Shown one piece after another: positions 15,456 through 23,619 of a DNA stretch of 54,075 nucleotides. The stretch spans positions 1 through 54,075 of the forward strand of contig JAGBEX010000006.1 in the NCBI GenBank assembly GCA_017936765.1, read 5' to 3'. This DNA is from Clostridia bacterium (GTDB taxonomy: Bacteria > Bacillota > Clostridia > Christensenellales > Aristaeellaceae). Every line of letters starts with the position of its first letter. The stretch's first letter is position 1. The notes below the pieces were generated by a model. That model was not told the DNA's origin, ran no database searches, and saw nothing but the letters and a program-made list of their open reading frames with translations. Position numbers and translations under genes: made by a program.

Positions 15456-16514
15456 TCAGCCTAAGTTGCGCAGCAGCTGCGCCTGTTCCTCCATGCGCAG
15501 CGCCTGAATGAACTCGTCCAGGTCGCCGTCCATGATCTCCTCGGTGCGGTAGAGGGTCAGGCCCAGCCGGTGGTCGGTGACGCGGCCCTGCAGGAAGTGG
15601 TAGGTGCGGATCTTCTCTGCCCGCTCGCCGGTGCCGACCTGGCTGCGGCGGTTGGCCGCATAGGCGTCGTCCTGCTCAGCGCGGAGCTTTTCCAGCACGC
15701 GGGAGCGCAGCACCTTCATGGCCTTGTCGCGGTTCTTGATCTGGCTCTTTTCATCCTGGCAGGTGGCCACGATGCCCGTGGGCAGGTGGGTGATGCGCAC
15801 CGCCGAGTCCGTGGTGTTGACGCATTGCCCGCCGTGGCCGCTGGCGCGGTAGACATCGATGCGCACGTCCTTGGGCAGGATGGTCAGCTCCACCTCTTCT
15901 GCCTCGGGCAGCACAGCCACGGTGCAGGTGGAGGTCTGGATGCGACCGTTTGATTCGGTGACGGGGATGCGCTTCACCTGATGAACGCCGCTCTCGTATT
16001 TCATGTGGGCGAATGCGCCCTGGCCGATGAGGGAGAACACGGCCTCCTTCACGCCGCCAAGCTCCGTGGTGCTGGTGGAAATGGGTTCCACCCGGAAGCC
16101 GTGGCGCTCGGCGTAGCGGATGTACATGCGCATCATGTCCGCAGCGAAGAGACAGGCTTCGTCGCCGCCGGTGCCGCTGCGGATCTCAATGACCACGTTT
16201 TTGTCATCGTCTGGGTCGCGGGGCAGGAGCAGAATGCGCAGCTCCTGCTCCATGTCGGCCTTGCGCTGGGTCAGCTCAGCCACCTCGGCCTGAGCCACGT
16301 CCCGCAGGTCGGGATCCTCCAGCATTTCGTTGGCTTCGGCCAATTGGTGCAGCAGGGTCTGATAGCTCTCCCAGGCCGCCACAGAGGGTTCCAGGGCGGC
16401 GCGCTCCTTCAGCAGCTGCTGGTACTTGCCCTGGTCGGCAAGCACCTCCGGCTGGCCGATGGCCACGGACAGCTCCTCGAACCGGGAGAGGATCCATTGG
16501 AATTTCTCGAACAT
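15456..16514 (-). CDS. prfA: Peptide chain release factor 1
   Basis: 352 residues from the ATG at 16514, which has a GGAGG site. The stop-codon recognition PxT motif is present as [14 protein letters not shown], making it RF1 (UAA/UAG) rather than RF2. The catalytic GGQ is intact, but its surroundings read [16 protein letters not shown] instead of the common SSGAGGQHVNTTDS: Ala to His before and His to Cys after the GGQ. It lies 10 bp downstream of prmC, whose product methylates the GGQ glutamine. Confidence 0.95.
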   Translation of the reverse strand: MFEKFQWILSRFEELSVAIGQPEVLADQGKYQQLLKERAALEPSVAAWESYQTLLHQLAEANEMLEDPDLRDVAQAEVAELTQRKADMEQELRILLLPRDPDDDKNVVIEIRSGTGGDEACLFAADMMRMYIRYAERHGFRVEPISTSTTELGGVKEAVFSLIGQGAFAHMKYESGVHQVKRIPVTESNGRIQTSTCTVAVLPEAEEVELTILPKDVRIDVYRASGHGGQCVNTTDSAVRITHLPTGIVATCQDEKSQIKNRDKAMKVLRSRVLEKLRAEQDDAYAANRRSQVGTGERAEKIRTYHFLQGRVTDHRLGLTLYRTEEIMDGDLDEFIQALRMEEQAQLLRNLG

Positions 16515-16524
16515 AGCGCCTCCG

Positions 16525-17352
16525 TTACAGGTGGGCGACCACCATGCGGGGAATGCCCTGCAGATCCTGGTGGATGCAGGTCTCTTGGAATCCGGCCTGG
16601 CGCAGCAGCGCGGCCACGCCCTCGGCCTGGTCGAAGCCCACCTCCAGCAGCACCACGCCGCCCACGTTGAGGTGCGCGGGAGCTTCCTGGGCAATGCGGC
16701 GGTAGAAGTCGTAGCCATCGGCACCGCCGTCCAGCGCCATGCCAGGCTCCTGCATCACCTCGGCCTGCAAGCTGCGGCAGTCCTCCGTGGGGATGTAGGG
16801 CGGGTTGCTGATGATGAGATCGAACCGCAATCCCTCCACCGCAGCGAAGAGATCGCCCTGGTGCAGGGTGATCTGCGCACCCAGCGTTTCCGCATTGCGG
16901 CGGGTCACGGCCAGGGCATCGGGGGAAAGATCGGCGCTGTGGACATCAGCCCCAGGCACGGCCAGCGCCAGGCTGATGCCGATGCACCCGCTGCCGCAGC
17001 ACAGGTCAAGGGCGGTGCGGCGGTGCTGCATTTCTGCGATGGCCAGCTCGGTGAGCAGCTCCGTTTCGGGGCGGGGGATCAGCACGCGGCTGTCCACATA
17101 GAAATCATGCCCCATAAAGCTCTGCTGGTGGAGCAGGTATTGCAGGGGAACGCGCTGCAGGCGCTGATCCCGCAGAGCGTAGAACCGGGTCAGCAGCGCT
17201 TCGTCCAGCTGGGTGTCCATGTCCAGGCGCAGGTTCAGGGCGGGCTTGCCGGTGAGGTGGGCAAGCAGAAGCGCGCTGTCCCAGGCGGGATCGGGGATGC
17301 CTGCCGCCTGAAACAGCGCGGTGGTTTCGCGGATCAAAGCCTGCGGGGTCAC
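16525..17352 (-). CDS. prmC: Release factor glutamine methyltransferase
   Basis: 275 residues: an N-terminal helical domain, then a SAM-binding fold with LDLCCGSGCIGIS and the catalytic ISNPPYIP motif characteristic of N5-glutamine methyltransferases. It methylates the GGQ glutamine of RF1/RF2. The GTG start overlaps the DUF1385 stop codon (GTGA), so translation is probably coupled. Immediately upstream of its substrate gene prfA. Confidence 0.95.
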   Translation of the reverse strand: MTPQALIRETTALFQAAGIPDPAWDSALLLAHLTGKPALNLRLDMDTQLDEALLTRFYALRDQRLQRVPLQYLLHQQSFMGHDFYVDSRVLIPRPETELLTELAIAEMQHRRTALDLCCGSGCIGISLALAVPGADVHSADLSPDALAVTRRNAETLGAQITLHQGDLFAAVEGLRFDLIISNPPYIPTEDCRSLQAEVMQEPGMALDGGADGYDFYRRIAQEAPAHLNVGGVVLLEVGFDQAEGVAALLRQAGFQETCIHQDLQGIPRMVVAHL

Positions 17353-18377
17353 TGGGCAGCGTCCTCGGCGGGGAACACATAGCCCTTCTCGGATTCCTTG
17401 TAGGAGTGGAGCAGGGTGTAGCCTTCCTCGGTGGTGGGGGCGTTTTCGGGCAGGCCGTGGAGCGCCACGTTCATGGCCACGATGGCGATCTCCAGCATCT
17501 TTTCATCGGGCTGCTTGGTGGTGAGGCGCTGCAGCTGCAGACCGGGCCAGCGCAGGGCGTTGGTCAGCTTGTTGTCGCTGTGGGCTAGACCCTTCAGCAC
17601 CTCGTAGCTCACACCGGCCACAATGGGCAGCAGCGCCAGGCGGGACAAGAGGCGCAGGATGTACTGGTCGCCATTGTAGCCCACCAGGGTGAAGAGGATG
17701 ATGCTCAGCGTGAACACGATGAGCAGGAACGCCGTGCCGCAGCGGGGATGCAGGGTGGTGAAGGGGGCGGCATTCTCGGGGGTGAGGGGCTTATCCGCCT
17801 CGTGGCAGTACACGGTTTTGTGTTCCGCACCGTGATACTGAAAGGTGCGGCGCACATCCGGCACGAAGGAGCAGAAGATCATGTAGCCAATGAGAATGGC
17901 GATGCGCACCAGGCCGGAGAGCAGGTTGACCGCAATGCGGCCAAGCCCCAGGGCGCGCAGGCCGCTGGCACAGGCCTCGGGGATCACGAAGAATAAGCCC
18001 ACGGAGAGAATCACCGCCAGCACCATGGCCACGCCCATGACCACCTTGTCAACGCCTTTGCCCAGCTTTTTGGCCAGCCACTTTTCGAACTTGGTGGGTT
18101 CCTCGTCCATCACGCCCAGCATTTCGGTGGAGGCTTGCAGGGTGTTCATGCCCATGGACAGCATGGTGCAGAAGTTCACAATACCGCGGAGGATGGGCCA
18201 GCCCATCCACTTGTGCTTTTTGGAAGGAGCAACGTATTCGCTGCGCTTGACCACGATGGAATCATCCGGGCGGCGCACGGCGATGGCGATGGCGTCGGGC
18301 GCCTTCATCATCACGCCCTCCATCACGGCCTGGCCGCCGATATCAACGCGGGGGCAGGCGGAAGCTTTGTTTGCCAT
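17349..18377 (-). CDS. DUF1385 family membrane protein (YqhQ-like)
   Basis: 342 residues. The N-terminus VDIGGQAVMEGVMMKAP is the DUF1385 signature, followed by about four hydrophobic segments and the conserved PDVRRTFQYHGAEHKTVYCHE and LHPRCGTAFLL motifs. Function is unknown; the His/Cys-rich conserved motif suggests metal or redox chemistry at the membrane. First gene of the operon with prmC, prfA and the Sua5 gene, a known conserved neighbourhood in clostridia. GAGG precedes the ATG. Confidence 0.92.
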   Translation of the reverse strand: MANKASACPRVDIGGQAVMEGVMMKAPDAIAIAVRRPDDSIVVKRSEYVAPSKKHKWMGWPILRGIVNFCTMLSMGMNTLQASTEMLGVMDEEPTKFEKWLAKKLGKGVDKVVMGVAMVLAVILSVGLFFVIPEACASGLRALGLGRIAVNLLSGLVRIAILIGYMIFCSFVPDVRRTFQYHGAEHKTVYCHEADKPLTPENAAPFTTLHPRCGTAFLLIVFTLSIILFTLVGYNGDQYILRLLSRLALLPIVAGVSYEVLKGLAHSDNKLTNALRWPGLQLQRLTTKQPDEKMLEIAIVAMNVALHGLPENAPTTEEGYTLLHSYKESEKGYVFPAEDAAQ

Positions 18378-18425
18378 AAGGGTACCTCATTTCTGCGCGA
18401 AAAGCGCGGGTCGTACATAGTGGGG

Positions 18426-18492
18426 TTTGCGCATATCAAACCAAATTCAATATTCAACATCGCAGGGGGCAATCCCTGCCGGGGAGCGCAAA
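18426..18492. repeat. Nested inverted repeat between rpmE and DUF1385 genes
   Basis: TTTGCGC (18426-18432) pairs with GCGCAAA (18486-18492), enclosing GCAGGG/CCCTGC (18462-18479). It lies in the presumed leader of the DUF1385 operon and could be structured in its RNA. Confidence 0.4.
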
Positions 18493-18502
18493 ATGGCATA
18501 AG

Positions 18503-18528
18503 AAAACAGCGTGCCGAATGACACGCTG
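18503..18528 (-). terminator. rpmE terminator
   Basis: CAGCGTG (18507-18513) pairs with CACGCTG (18522-18528), followed on the minus strand by TTTTCTT. Confidence 0.75.
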
Positions 18529-18538
18529 TAGTCTTTCA

Positions 18539-18739
18539 TTACTCCAGGCCGAAACGCTTCTTGAAGCGATCAACACGGCCGCCGGTATCAACCAGCTTCT
18601 GCTTGCCGGTGTAGAAGGGGTGGCACTTAGAGCAGATATCCACCTTCATTTCCTTCTTGGTAGAACCGGTTTCAAACGTCTCACCGCATACGCAGCGAAC
18701 GATGCACTTGCCGTACTGGGGATGAATCTTTTCCTTCAT
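18539..18739 (-). CDS. rpmE: 50S ribosomal protein L31, zinc-binding form
   Basis: 66 residues from [10 protein letters not shown], with a GAGG site. The zinc ligands are visible as CVCGE and CSKCHPFY, so this is the C+ (zinc) type. Its own promoter and terminator flank it, so it is monocistronic. Zinc-free paralogues often replace it under zinc starvation; none is seen here. Confidence 0.96.
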   Translation of the reverse strand: MKEKIHPQYGKCIVRCVCGETFETGSTKKEMKVDICSKCHPFYTGKQKLVDTGGRVDRFKKRFGLE

Positions 18740-18791
18740 TGCTGTTTCACCTCTTTCGCGTATGCAATGATCGGCATTAACCGCATGGACG

Positions 18792-18820
18792 ATTATAGCA
18801 TAGATGCGGACCGAATGCAA
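18792..18820 (-). promoter_or_regulatory. rpmE promoter
   Basis: On the minus strand TTGCAT (18815-18820), 17 bp, TATAAT (18792-18797). Confidence 0.8.
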
Positions 18821-18836
18821 GAGATTTTTTAAAGAT

Positions 18837-19124
18837 AATTCGGAATTCGGAATGCGGAATTCGGAATTTAGGTTGTAACACGGGGATCGGTTGGTGTTGG
18901 AGCAAGTGGCGCAGCCCTCTCAGTCTTCGCTGCGCTCAGCCAGCTCCCCCGGAGGGGGAGCCAAGCTCTCATGCCTCCGCGTCGCGGCGCAACCGTATTT
19001 GCGCCGTGACCCCATCTCGGAGATCGCCCTGAAACGCCCTACCCGAAAGGGAGTCCAGAGGGTCGAAGACCCTTTGGCGGAGTGCAGAGGCAGCGCCTCT
19101 GCTGGGGTTAAGGGGCGAAGCCCC
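18837..19124. repeat. Composite intergenic repeat, copy 1
   Basis: Order on the plus strand: module A (ATTCGGAATTCGGAATGCGG type, 18837-18870); module B (CCCTCTCAGTC to the CCCCCGGAGGGGGAG hairpin, about 18913-18965); module C (GCGTCGCGGCGC to GCGCCGTGACCCC, about 18978-19013); and module D (GGGTCGAAGACCC, GCAGAGGCAGCGCCTCTGC and AAGGGGCGAAGCCCCTT hairpins, about 19040-19127). The last hairpin runs into the rho stop codon. No gene is seen. Confidence 0.85.
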
Positions 19125-21023
19125 TTACCTGCTCTTCTCCATGAGTGCGACCCAGTCCTTGAATTTGGCGAGGAAGGCGTCGTTGGAGTCGGTTTTGGAC
19201 AGGAGGGAGAGGATCTGGGGGATGGCGGCGTTGGGGCGGGTGGTGTTCAGCACGGAGCGGACGAGGCGCAGGCCTTCCAGCTGGGCGTCGCTCAGCAGGG
19301 CTTCGGCGCGCTTGGTGCCGGAGAGCTGCAGGTTGATGGGCGGCTTGACGCCTGCGTGGGCCAGGGAGACATCCAGCACCAGCTCCATGTTGGCGGTGCC
19401 CTTGAACTCCTCCACCACGCTGTCGTCCACCTTGGAGCCGGTCTCGATGTTCATGGCACCGATGACCGTGAGGCTGCCGCCCTCCTTGACGCAGCGGGCA
19501 GCGCCAAAGAGCTTCTTGGCACGGAAGAGGCTGGTGGGGTTCACCATGCCGGGCAGGCTGCGGCCCTGCTGGGCGGCGGCGGTGGTGTACACCTTGGCCA
19601 GGCGGGTGAGGCTATCCACGATGAGGATCACGTCCTTGCCCTGCTCCACCAGACGCTGGGCGCGCTCCAGCACCATGTCGGTGAGGCGCAGGTGGTTCTC
19701 CGGCGGCTGGTCGAAGGTGGAGGCCAGCACCTGGCAGTTCACCTGATCGCGGAAGAGGGTCACGTCCTCCGGGTTCTCGTCGATGAGCAGCACCATCACG
19801 GTGGCATCGGGGTGGTTGGCGGTGATCACATTGGCAAAGTGCTGCAAAAGCGTGGTTTTGCCGGTGTCCGGCGGGCAGAGCAGCAGCCCGCGCTGGCCAA
19901 AACCCAGGGGCGCGATGAGGTCGATGAGGCGCATGTCGTCCAGCTTTTCGCCGTCGTGGGATTCCAGGTCGATGCGACGGGTGGGGTAGATGGGCGTCAG
20001 CTCCTCAAAGGAGGGGCGGGTCTGGGTCTCGTCGGCACTTTGACCGTTGACCTCGGTGATGTAGAGCATGGCGGTGTACTTGTCGCCATCCCGCTGGGGG
20101 CGGGTCTTGCCCACCACACGGTCGCCGGTGCGCAGGCCGAAGCGGCGGATCTGCGCCATGGAAACGTAGATATCCTTGGCAGAGGGCAGGAAGTGATCAG
20201 AACGCAGGAAGCCGTAGCCATCGGGATGCAGCTCCAGCACGCCGCTGCCATCACCGCACTCGCCGGCGGCCAGCAGTTCGGTCACGGCCGGGTTGGGCGC
20301 GGAGGGATCCTGCTGCTGGGGATAGGCGGCCTGCTCCCGGGGCTGGTTGTAGGCCGGGCGGGGGGCATAGCCGCGGTTGTAGCCGGAATTGTAGGAATTG
20401 TTATTGTAGGGATTGTTGTTGGTGTAGGCAGGCTGCGCCTCGTATTGCCGGGGCTGCTCAAAGCTGCGCTGCTGGGCATATTCGCCACGGGGCGCTTCGT
20501 TATAGGCAGGGCGGCGCTCCTGGGCGGCGGGGCCAAAGCCGGTGCGGGCTGCAGGCTCGCTGCGGAAGGGACGATACTCCTCCTCGCGCTGCTCATTGGC
20601 GGCGGGGGCAGAGGCACCGGGGCCGAAGCGGGGCGTGTAGGTATTCTGGCGCACGGGGGCGGGGCGCTGCACCTCCATGGCGGGGCGCGCCTGGTTGCTC
20701 TGCCAGGCGGGCCGCTGGGGGTAGGTGGGCGCCTGATAGGCAGGCTTGCTGTTGTAGCGGGGCGCAGGATTGTGCCAGGCCGCCTTGAACTGGGGCTGAG
20801 CAGGTTCGGGCTTGGGGGCGGGGGAGTCGCCATCGGGAATGGCGGCCTCGGCCGTGATTTCCTCCGCCACGGCAGGGGCGGGCGCAGCGGCATCGCCAAG
20901 GGCGGCGGCCAGCTTGGCCACGATGTCGCTCTTGGATACGCCTGCGCCCAGCTTCACGCCGTTTTCCTTGGCCAGCTTTCGCAGTTCGATCACGGTTTTT
21001 GCATTCAGTTCTTGCGTTGTCAA
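19125..21023 (-). CDS. rho: Transcription termination factor Rho with long disordered insert
   Basis: 632 residues against about 420 in the usual Rho. Residues 1-45 are the Rho N-terminal helical domain; about 55-250 are a low-complexity Ala/Pro/Gln/Asn/Tyr/Arg-rich region (for example YTNNNPYNNNSYNSGYN). Then come the RNA-binding cold-shock fold (HPDGYGFLRSD) and the RecA-like ATPase with P-loop PPDTGKTTLL and LIDENPEDV. It starts at a TTG with GGAGG 8 nt upstream. Rho is an RNA-dependent hexameric helicase that ends transcription. The insert is discussed under findings. Confidence 0.95.
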   Translation of the reverse strand: MTTQELNAKTVIELRKLAKENGVKLGAGVSKSDIVAKLAAALGDAAAPAPAVAEEITAEAAIPDGDSPAPKPEPAQPQFKAAWHNPAPRYNSKPAYQAPTYPQRPAWQSNQARPAMEVQRPAPVRQNTYTPRFGPGASAPAANEQREEEYRPFRSEPAARTGFGPAAQERRPAYNEAPRGEYAQQRSFEQPRQYEAQPAYTNNNPYNNNSYNSGYNRGYAPRPAYNQPREQAAYPQQQDPSAPNPAVTELLAAGECGDGSGVLELHPDGYGFLRSDHFLPSAKDIYVSMAQIRRFGLRTGDRVVGKTRPQRDGDKYTAMLYITEVNGQSADETQTRPSFEELTPIYPTRRIDLESHDGEKLDDMRLIDLIAPLGFGQRGLLLCPPDTGKTTLLQHFANVITANHPDATVMVLLIDENPEDVTLFRDQVNCQVLASTFDQPPENHLRLTDMVLERAQRLVEQGKDVILIVDSLTRLAKVYTTAAAQQGRSLPGMVNPTSLFRAKKLFGAARCVKEGGSLTVIGAMNIETGSKVDDSVVEEFKGTANMELVLDVSLAHAGVKPPINLQLSGTKRAEALLSDAQLEGLRLVRSVLNTTRPNAAIPQILSLLSKTDSNDAFLAKFKDWVALMEKSR

Positions 21024-21087
21024 GGGTATTGCCTCCTACTAATGCGTACAGAAAGGATAAGATAGGATATGATCAAAGATGGGATTT

Positions 21088-22098
21088 TTATGCCTTGCGA
21101 GCCACGACCACATCGCGGGTCACGGCCTGTTCCACAAAATGCTCAAAATTATCGTAGGGCGCCTCGGTCAGCACCTGGAAGCCAGCACCCTCCAGCAGCT
21201 CCACCAGGGTGGCACGGGGCAGGGTGAGGCTGTTGAAGCTGATGGCCAGACCTGCGCCGGGCTTGAGGGCGTCCTTCCAGGCGGGAAGCACGCGGCGCAG
21301 CATACCGGGGAAGTTCTCCGGGCGGCGACCCTCCTGGGGTGCGTGCTGCACGCCATAGGGCAGGTCGGTGACCAGGATATCCGCAGGGGTCTTTTTCAGC
21401 AGGGCGGAAATGTAGCTGGTGTCGCCCAGCAGCAGGCGCAGGCTGCGGGTGTCGCCCGCCTGAAAGGCCTGCTTGCTGGTGGCCAGGGTGTACACAGCAT
21501 CGGGAACGCTGTTGCCCCGCACGGTGCGGGAACCCTGCTCCAGCTTGTGCTTCAGCCGGTGGAATTGCAGATAGCGGCTGAAGTAATCGGCGGCTTCCTT
21601 CAGGTCCTTGCGATCCAGGTCGATGCCCACGCTGTTCATGCCCTGCTGCAGCGCCACGAAAAGCGTGGTGCCGCGACCGCAGAGGGGATCCAGCACGGTG
21701 ATGGGCTGCGCTGCGCCGAAGGATTTGCTGGCACACAGCGCCAGGTTGATCATCATGTGGGTGAACACGGCGCTGGTCTTGCCCTTGTATTTCAGCACTT
21801 CCGCCAGGTCGCGGGGGAGATAATCGGTGGCGGGGCGCTCCAGGGGGCGCAGCAGGCCGCCTTCCTCCTGGCAGAGCAGCGTCAGGGCGCTGTGGCGGGA
21901 GAGGGCGGTGAGCTGCTCGTCGGTCAGTTGGGGCGCTTCAAAGCAGAGAAAAGGCGCTCCGCCAATGGTGCGAAGCTGCACTTCGGACTCGATATGCAAT
22001 GCTTGAAGAATGCAGGAAAGCTCAGCTGCACCCAGCAGGTTCAGCGATTCCTGATAACGTATGTTGGCGTGAGGCAGTAATTGAAAGCTGTAATTCAT
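21088..22098 (-). CDS. SAM-dependent RNA methyltransferase-like protein (TRM11/UPF0020 type)
   Basis: 336 residues from the ATG at 22098 (GAGGG site). The N-terminal 110 residues are divergent; the C-terminal part is a Rossmann methylase with VLDPLCGRGTTL (SAM site), VGIDLDRKDL and a catalytic TDLPYG motif in place of NPPY. This arrangement is seen in tRNA/rRNA guanine-N2 methyltransferases. Exact substrate is unknown. Monocistronic with its own promoter. Confidence 0.72.
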   Translation of the reverse strand: MNYSFQLLPHANIRYQESLNLLGAAELSCILQALHIESEVQLRTIGGAPFLCFEAPQLTDEQLTALSRHSALTLLCQEEGGLLRPLERPATDYLPRDLAEVLKYKGKTSAVFTHMMINLALCASKSFGAAQPITVLDPLCGRGTTLFVALQQGMNSVGIDLDRKDLKEAADYFSRYLQFHRLKHKLEQGSRTVRGNSVPDAVYTLATSKQAFQAGDTRSLRLLLGDTSYISALLKKTPADILVTDLPYGVQHAPQEGRRPENFPGMLRRVLPAWKDALKPGAGLAISFNSLTLPRATLVELLEGAGFQVLTEAPYDNFEHFVEQAVTRDVVVARKA

Positions 22099-22132
22099 GG
22101 ATCCCTCTTCTTTTTGCTTGAATGATAGGGAT

Positions 22133-22161
22133 AGTATAACAAATGGGGCGAAAAATCGCAA
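22133..22161 (-). promoter_or_regulatory. Promoter of the methyltransferase gene
   Basis: On the minus strand TTGCGA (22156-22161), 17 bp, TATACT (22133-22138). Confidence 0.7.
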
Positions 22162-22280
22162 GAGATTGGCTGGAAATTTTACGGAAAAACAAAAGGAAAC
22201 CAACCGCGAAGGATTGGTTGCAGAGAACGCATTTGATTGAATTGAACCATGTATGCGCACGGGGGCGAACTGCCCACAAC

Positions 22281-22309
22281 AAAAAACCCTTCCCCGAAAT
22301 GGGGAAGGG
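22281..22309 (-). terminator. rpsU terminator
   Basis: CCCTTCCCC/GGGGAAGGG (22287-22309) with a 5-nt loop; T6 follows on the minus strand. Confidence 0.9.
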
Positions 22310-22323
22310 AATTTGTACGAAAA

Positions 22324-22497
22324 TTAGTACTTGCGCTTGCGTGCGGCTTCAGCCTTCTTCTTACGCTTTACGCTGGGCTTTTCGTAATGCTCACGCTTGC
22401 GGACCTCCTGAATGACGCCTGCGCGGGCACATTGCCGCTTAAAACGCTTGAGCGCACTCTCCAGAGATTCATTCTCGCGGACTCGTACCTCGGACAC
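22324..22497 (-). CDS. rpsU: 30S ribosomal protein S21
   Basis: 57 residues from a GTG start, with GGAGG 7 nt upstream. The translation begins [20 protein letters not shown] and continues [20 protein letters not shown] before the Lys/Arg-rich tail, which is diagnostic of bS21. It has its own near-consensus promoter and strong terminator. S21 helps the 30S subunit engage mRNA during initiation. Confidence 0.95.
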   Translation of the reverse strand: MSEVRVRENESLESALKRFKRQCARAGVIQEVRKREHYEKPSVKRKKKAEAARKRKY

Positions 22498-22570
22498 TGT
22501 TATCCCTCCTCTCGCTCATCTCGCCTTGACATCAGCCGGCTAAGACGGACGGATGGCGAACCGTACAGCT

Positions 22571-22599
22571 ATTATATCGTTTTTCAAGTTTCGCGTCAA
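22571..22599 (-). promoter_or_regulatory. rpsU promoter
   Basis: On the minus strand TTGACG (22594-22599), 17 bp, TATAAT (22571-22576). Confidence 0.8.
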
Positions 22600-22644
22600 T
22601 GGGGAAAGTAGAATTTCTTCAACATTTTTTTGTAAAATTGAAAA

Positions 22645-22989
22645 TCAGGCCATGTTTTCGGTCAATTGATGGCCACCAAGCACGTGGAAATGCAGGTGAT
22701 GTACGCTCTGGCAGGCATGATCGCCGCAGTTGGACACCACGCGGAAGCCGTTTTCGGTCAGGCCTTCCAGCTCGGCGACCTTCTTGCAGGCGCGCAGGCA
22801 GGCAGCCAGGGTGGCATCGTCGGCCTCGTCGATGCCGGACATACCGGTAACGTGCTGCTTGGGGATCACCAGCACATGGGTGGGTGCCTGGGGGTTGATG
22901 TCGCGGAAGGCGTAGACCTTCTCGTCCTCGTAGACCTTGGTGGAGGGGATATCACCGGCGATGATCTTGCAGAAGAGGCAGTTGTTCAT
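22645..22989 (-). CDS. HIT-family nucleotide-binding protein (HinT-like)
   Basis: 114 residues, the usual size. CLFCKIIAGDIPSTKVYED opens the fold, and the His triad is HHLHFHVLGG near the C-terminus. These are purine nucleoside phosphoramidases of general housekeeping function. AAAGGAG precedes the ATG. It is in line with the upstream membrane protein gene and mtaB and may be cotranscribed. Confidence 0.93.
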   Translation of the reverse strand: MNNCLFCKIIAGDIPSTKVYEDEKVYAFRDINPQAPTHVLVIPKQHVTGMSGIDEADDATLAACLRACKKVAELEGLTENGFRVVSNCGDHACQSVHHLHFHVLGGHQLTENMA

Positions 22990-23004
22990 GGGAAAGCTCC
23001 TTTC

Positions 23005-23619
23005 TTATTCCATAGAAGTCTGGGAGAATGTCAGCGTCACGGCATACACATGGTCGTGGCCTTCGCTGGCCAGCTTTTCGGGCTGGTGGAAGAAATCCAC
23101 GCCGATGAACTGCGGGTCTTGCTTGGTGGTGATCATCTGTATCGCCATGGGGATGGGCGTTTCGTAGCTGATCTCCTGCAGCTGGGTGAGCATGGTGGTG
23201 TACAGCCTGTTATCAGCAGCGGGAGCAGCATCCACCGCGAAATCCTTGTTGACGGTATAGGTGTAGCTGGCGCCGCTGACGGAATACGTAACGGCCTTCG
23301 GCAGAAGATCGAAGGAAAGGGCAAACTGTCCCTCCTGGAGGGATGCGCCGATACGGCCGCCGCCAAAGTCCGCCCATTGCCCGTCCTTCAGCTCCCATAT
23401 CTCCATCACGACGCTCTTCAGGCTGTCATCCATGCGGAAATCGTAGGTCTGGCTGAAGGAGGCCTGGTGCAGGGGCTGTGCCTCCACAGGCTCCATGTAC
23501 ATGGCGGGTTTCTGCTGGAAGAAGGGCTTCTCCTGGTTGATCTGCCAGAGAATGATGCCCGCAGCCAGCACGATCGCCAATTCAATACAAAGGATGATGA
23601 TCCATGATTTGCGCTTCAT
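23005..23619 (-). CDS. Hypothetical membrane-anchored extracytoplasmic protein
   Basis: 204 residues with one N-terminal membrane segment (about 6-25, WIIILCIELAIVLAAGIIL) and an outside domain of mixed strands. There is no lipobox Cys. I do not recognise the family. The start codon overlaps the mtaB stop (ATGA) and its ribosome binding site AAAGGAG lies inside the mtaB coding end, so the two are translationally coupled. No function can be assigned. Confidence 0.75.
   Translation of the reverse strand: MKRKSWIIILCIELAIVLAAGIILWQINQEKPFFQQKPAMYMEPVEAQPLHQASFSQTYDFRMDDSLKSVVMEIWELKDGQWADFGGGRIGASLQEGQFALSFDLLPKAVTYSVSGASYTYTVNKDFAVDAAPAADNRLYTTMLTQLQEISYETPIPMAIQMITTKQDPQFIGVDFFHQPEKLASEGHDHVYAVTLTFSQTSME

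Noticed and set aside
15456..16724. 422-codon reading of the release factor gene from 16724
   Set aside because: The extra 70 residues are an Arg/Ala/Trp-rich shadow of prmC; ATG 16514 has GGAGG and matches the family start.
18891..21065. 724-codon Gly/Val/His-rich plus-strand frame opposite rho
   Set aside because: It starts inside the composite repeat, has no domain, and mirrors the rho coding sequence.
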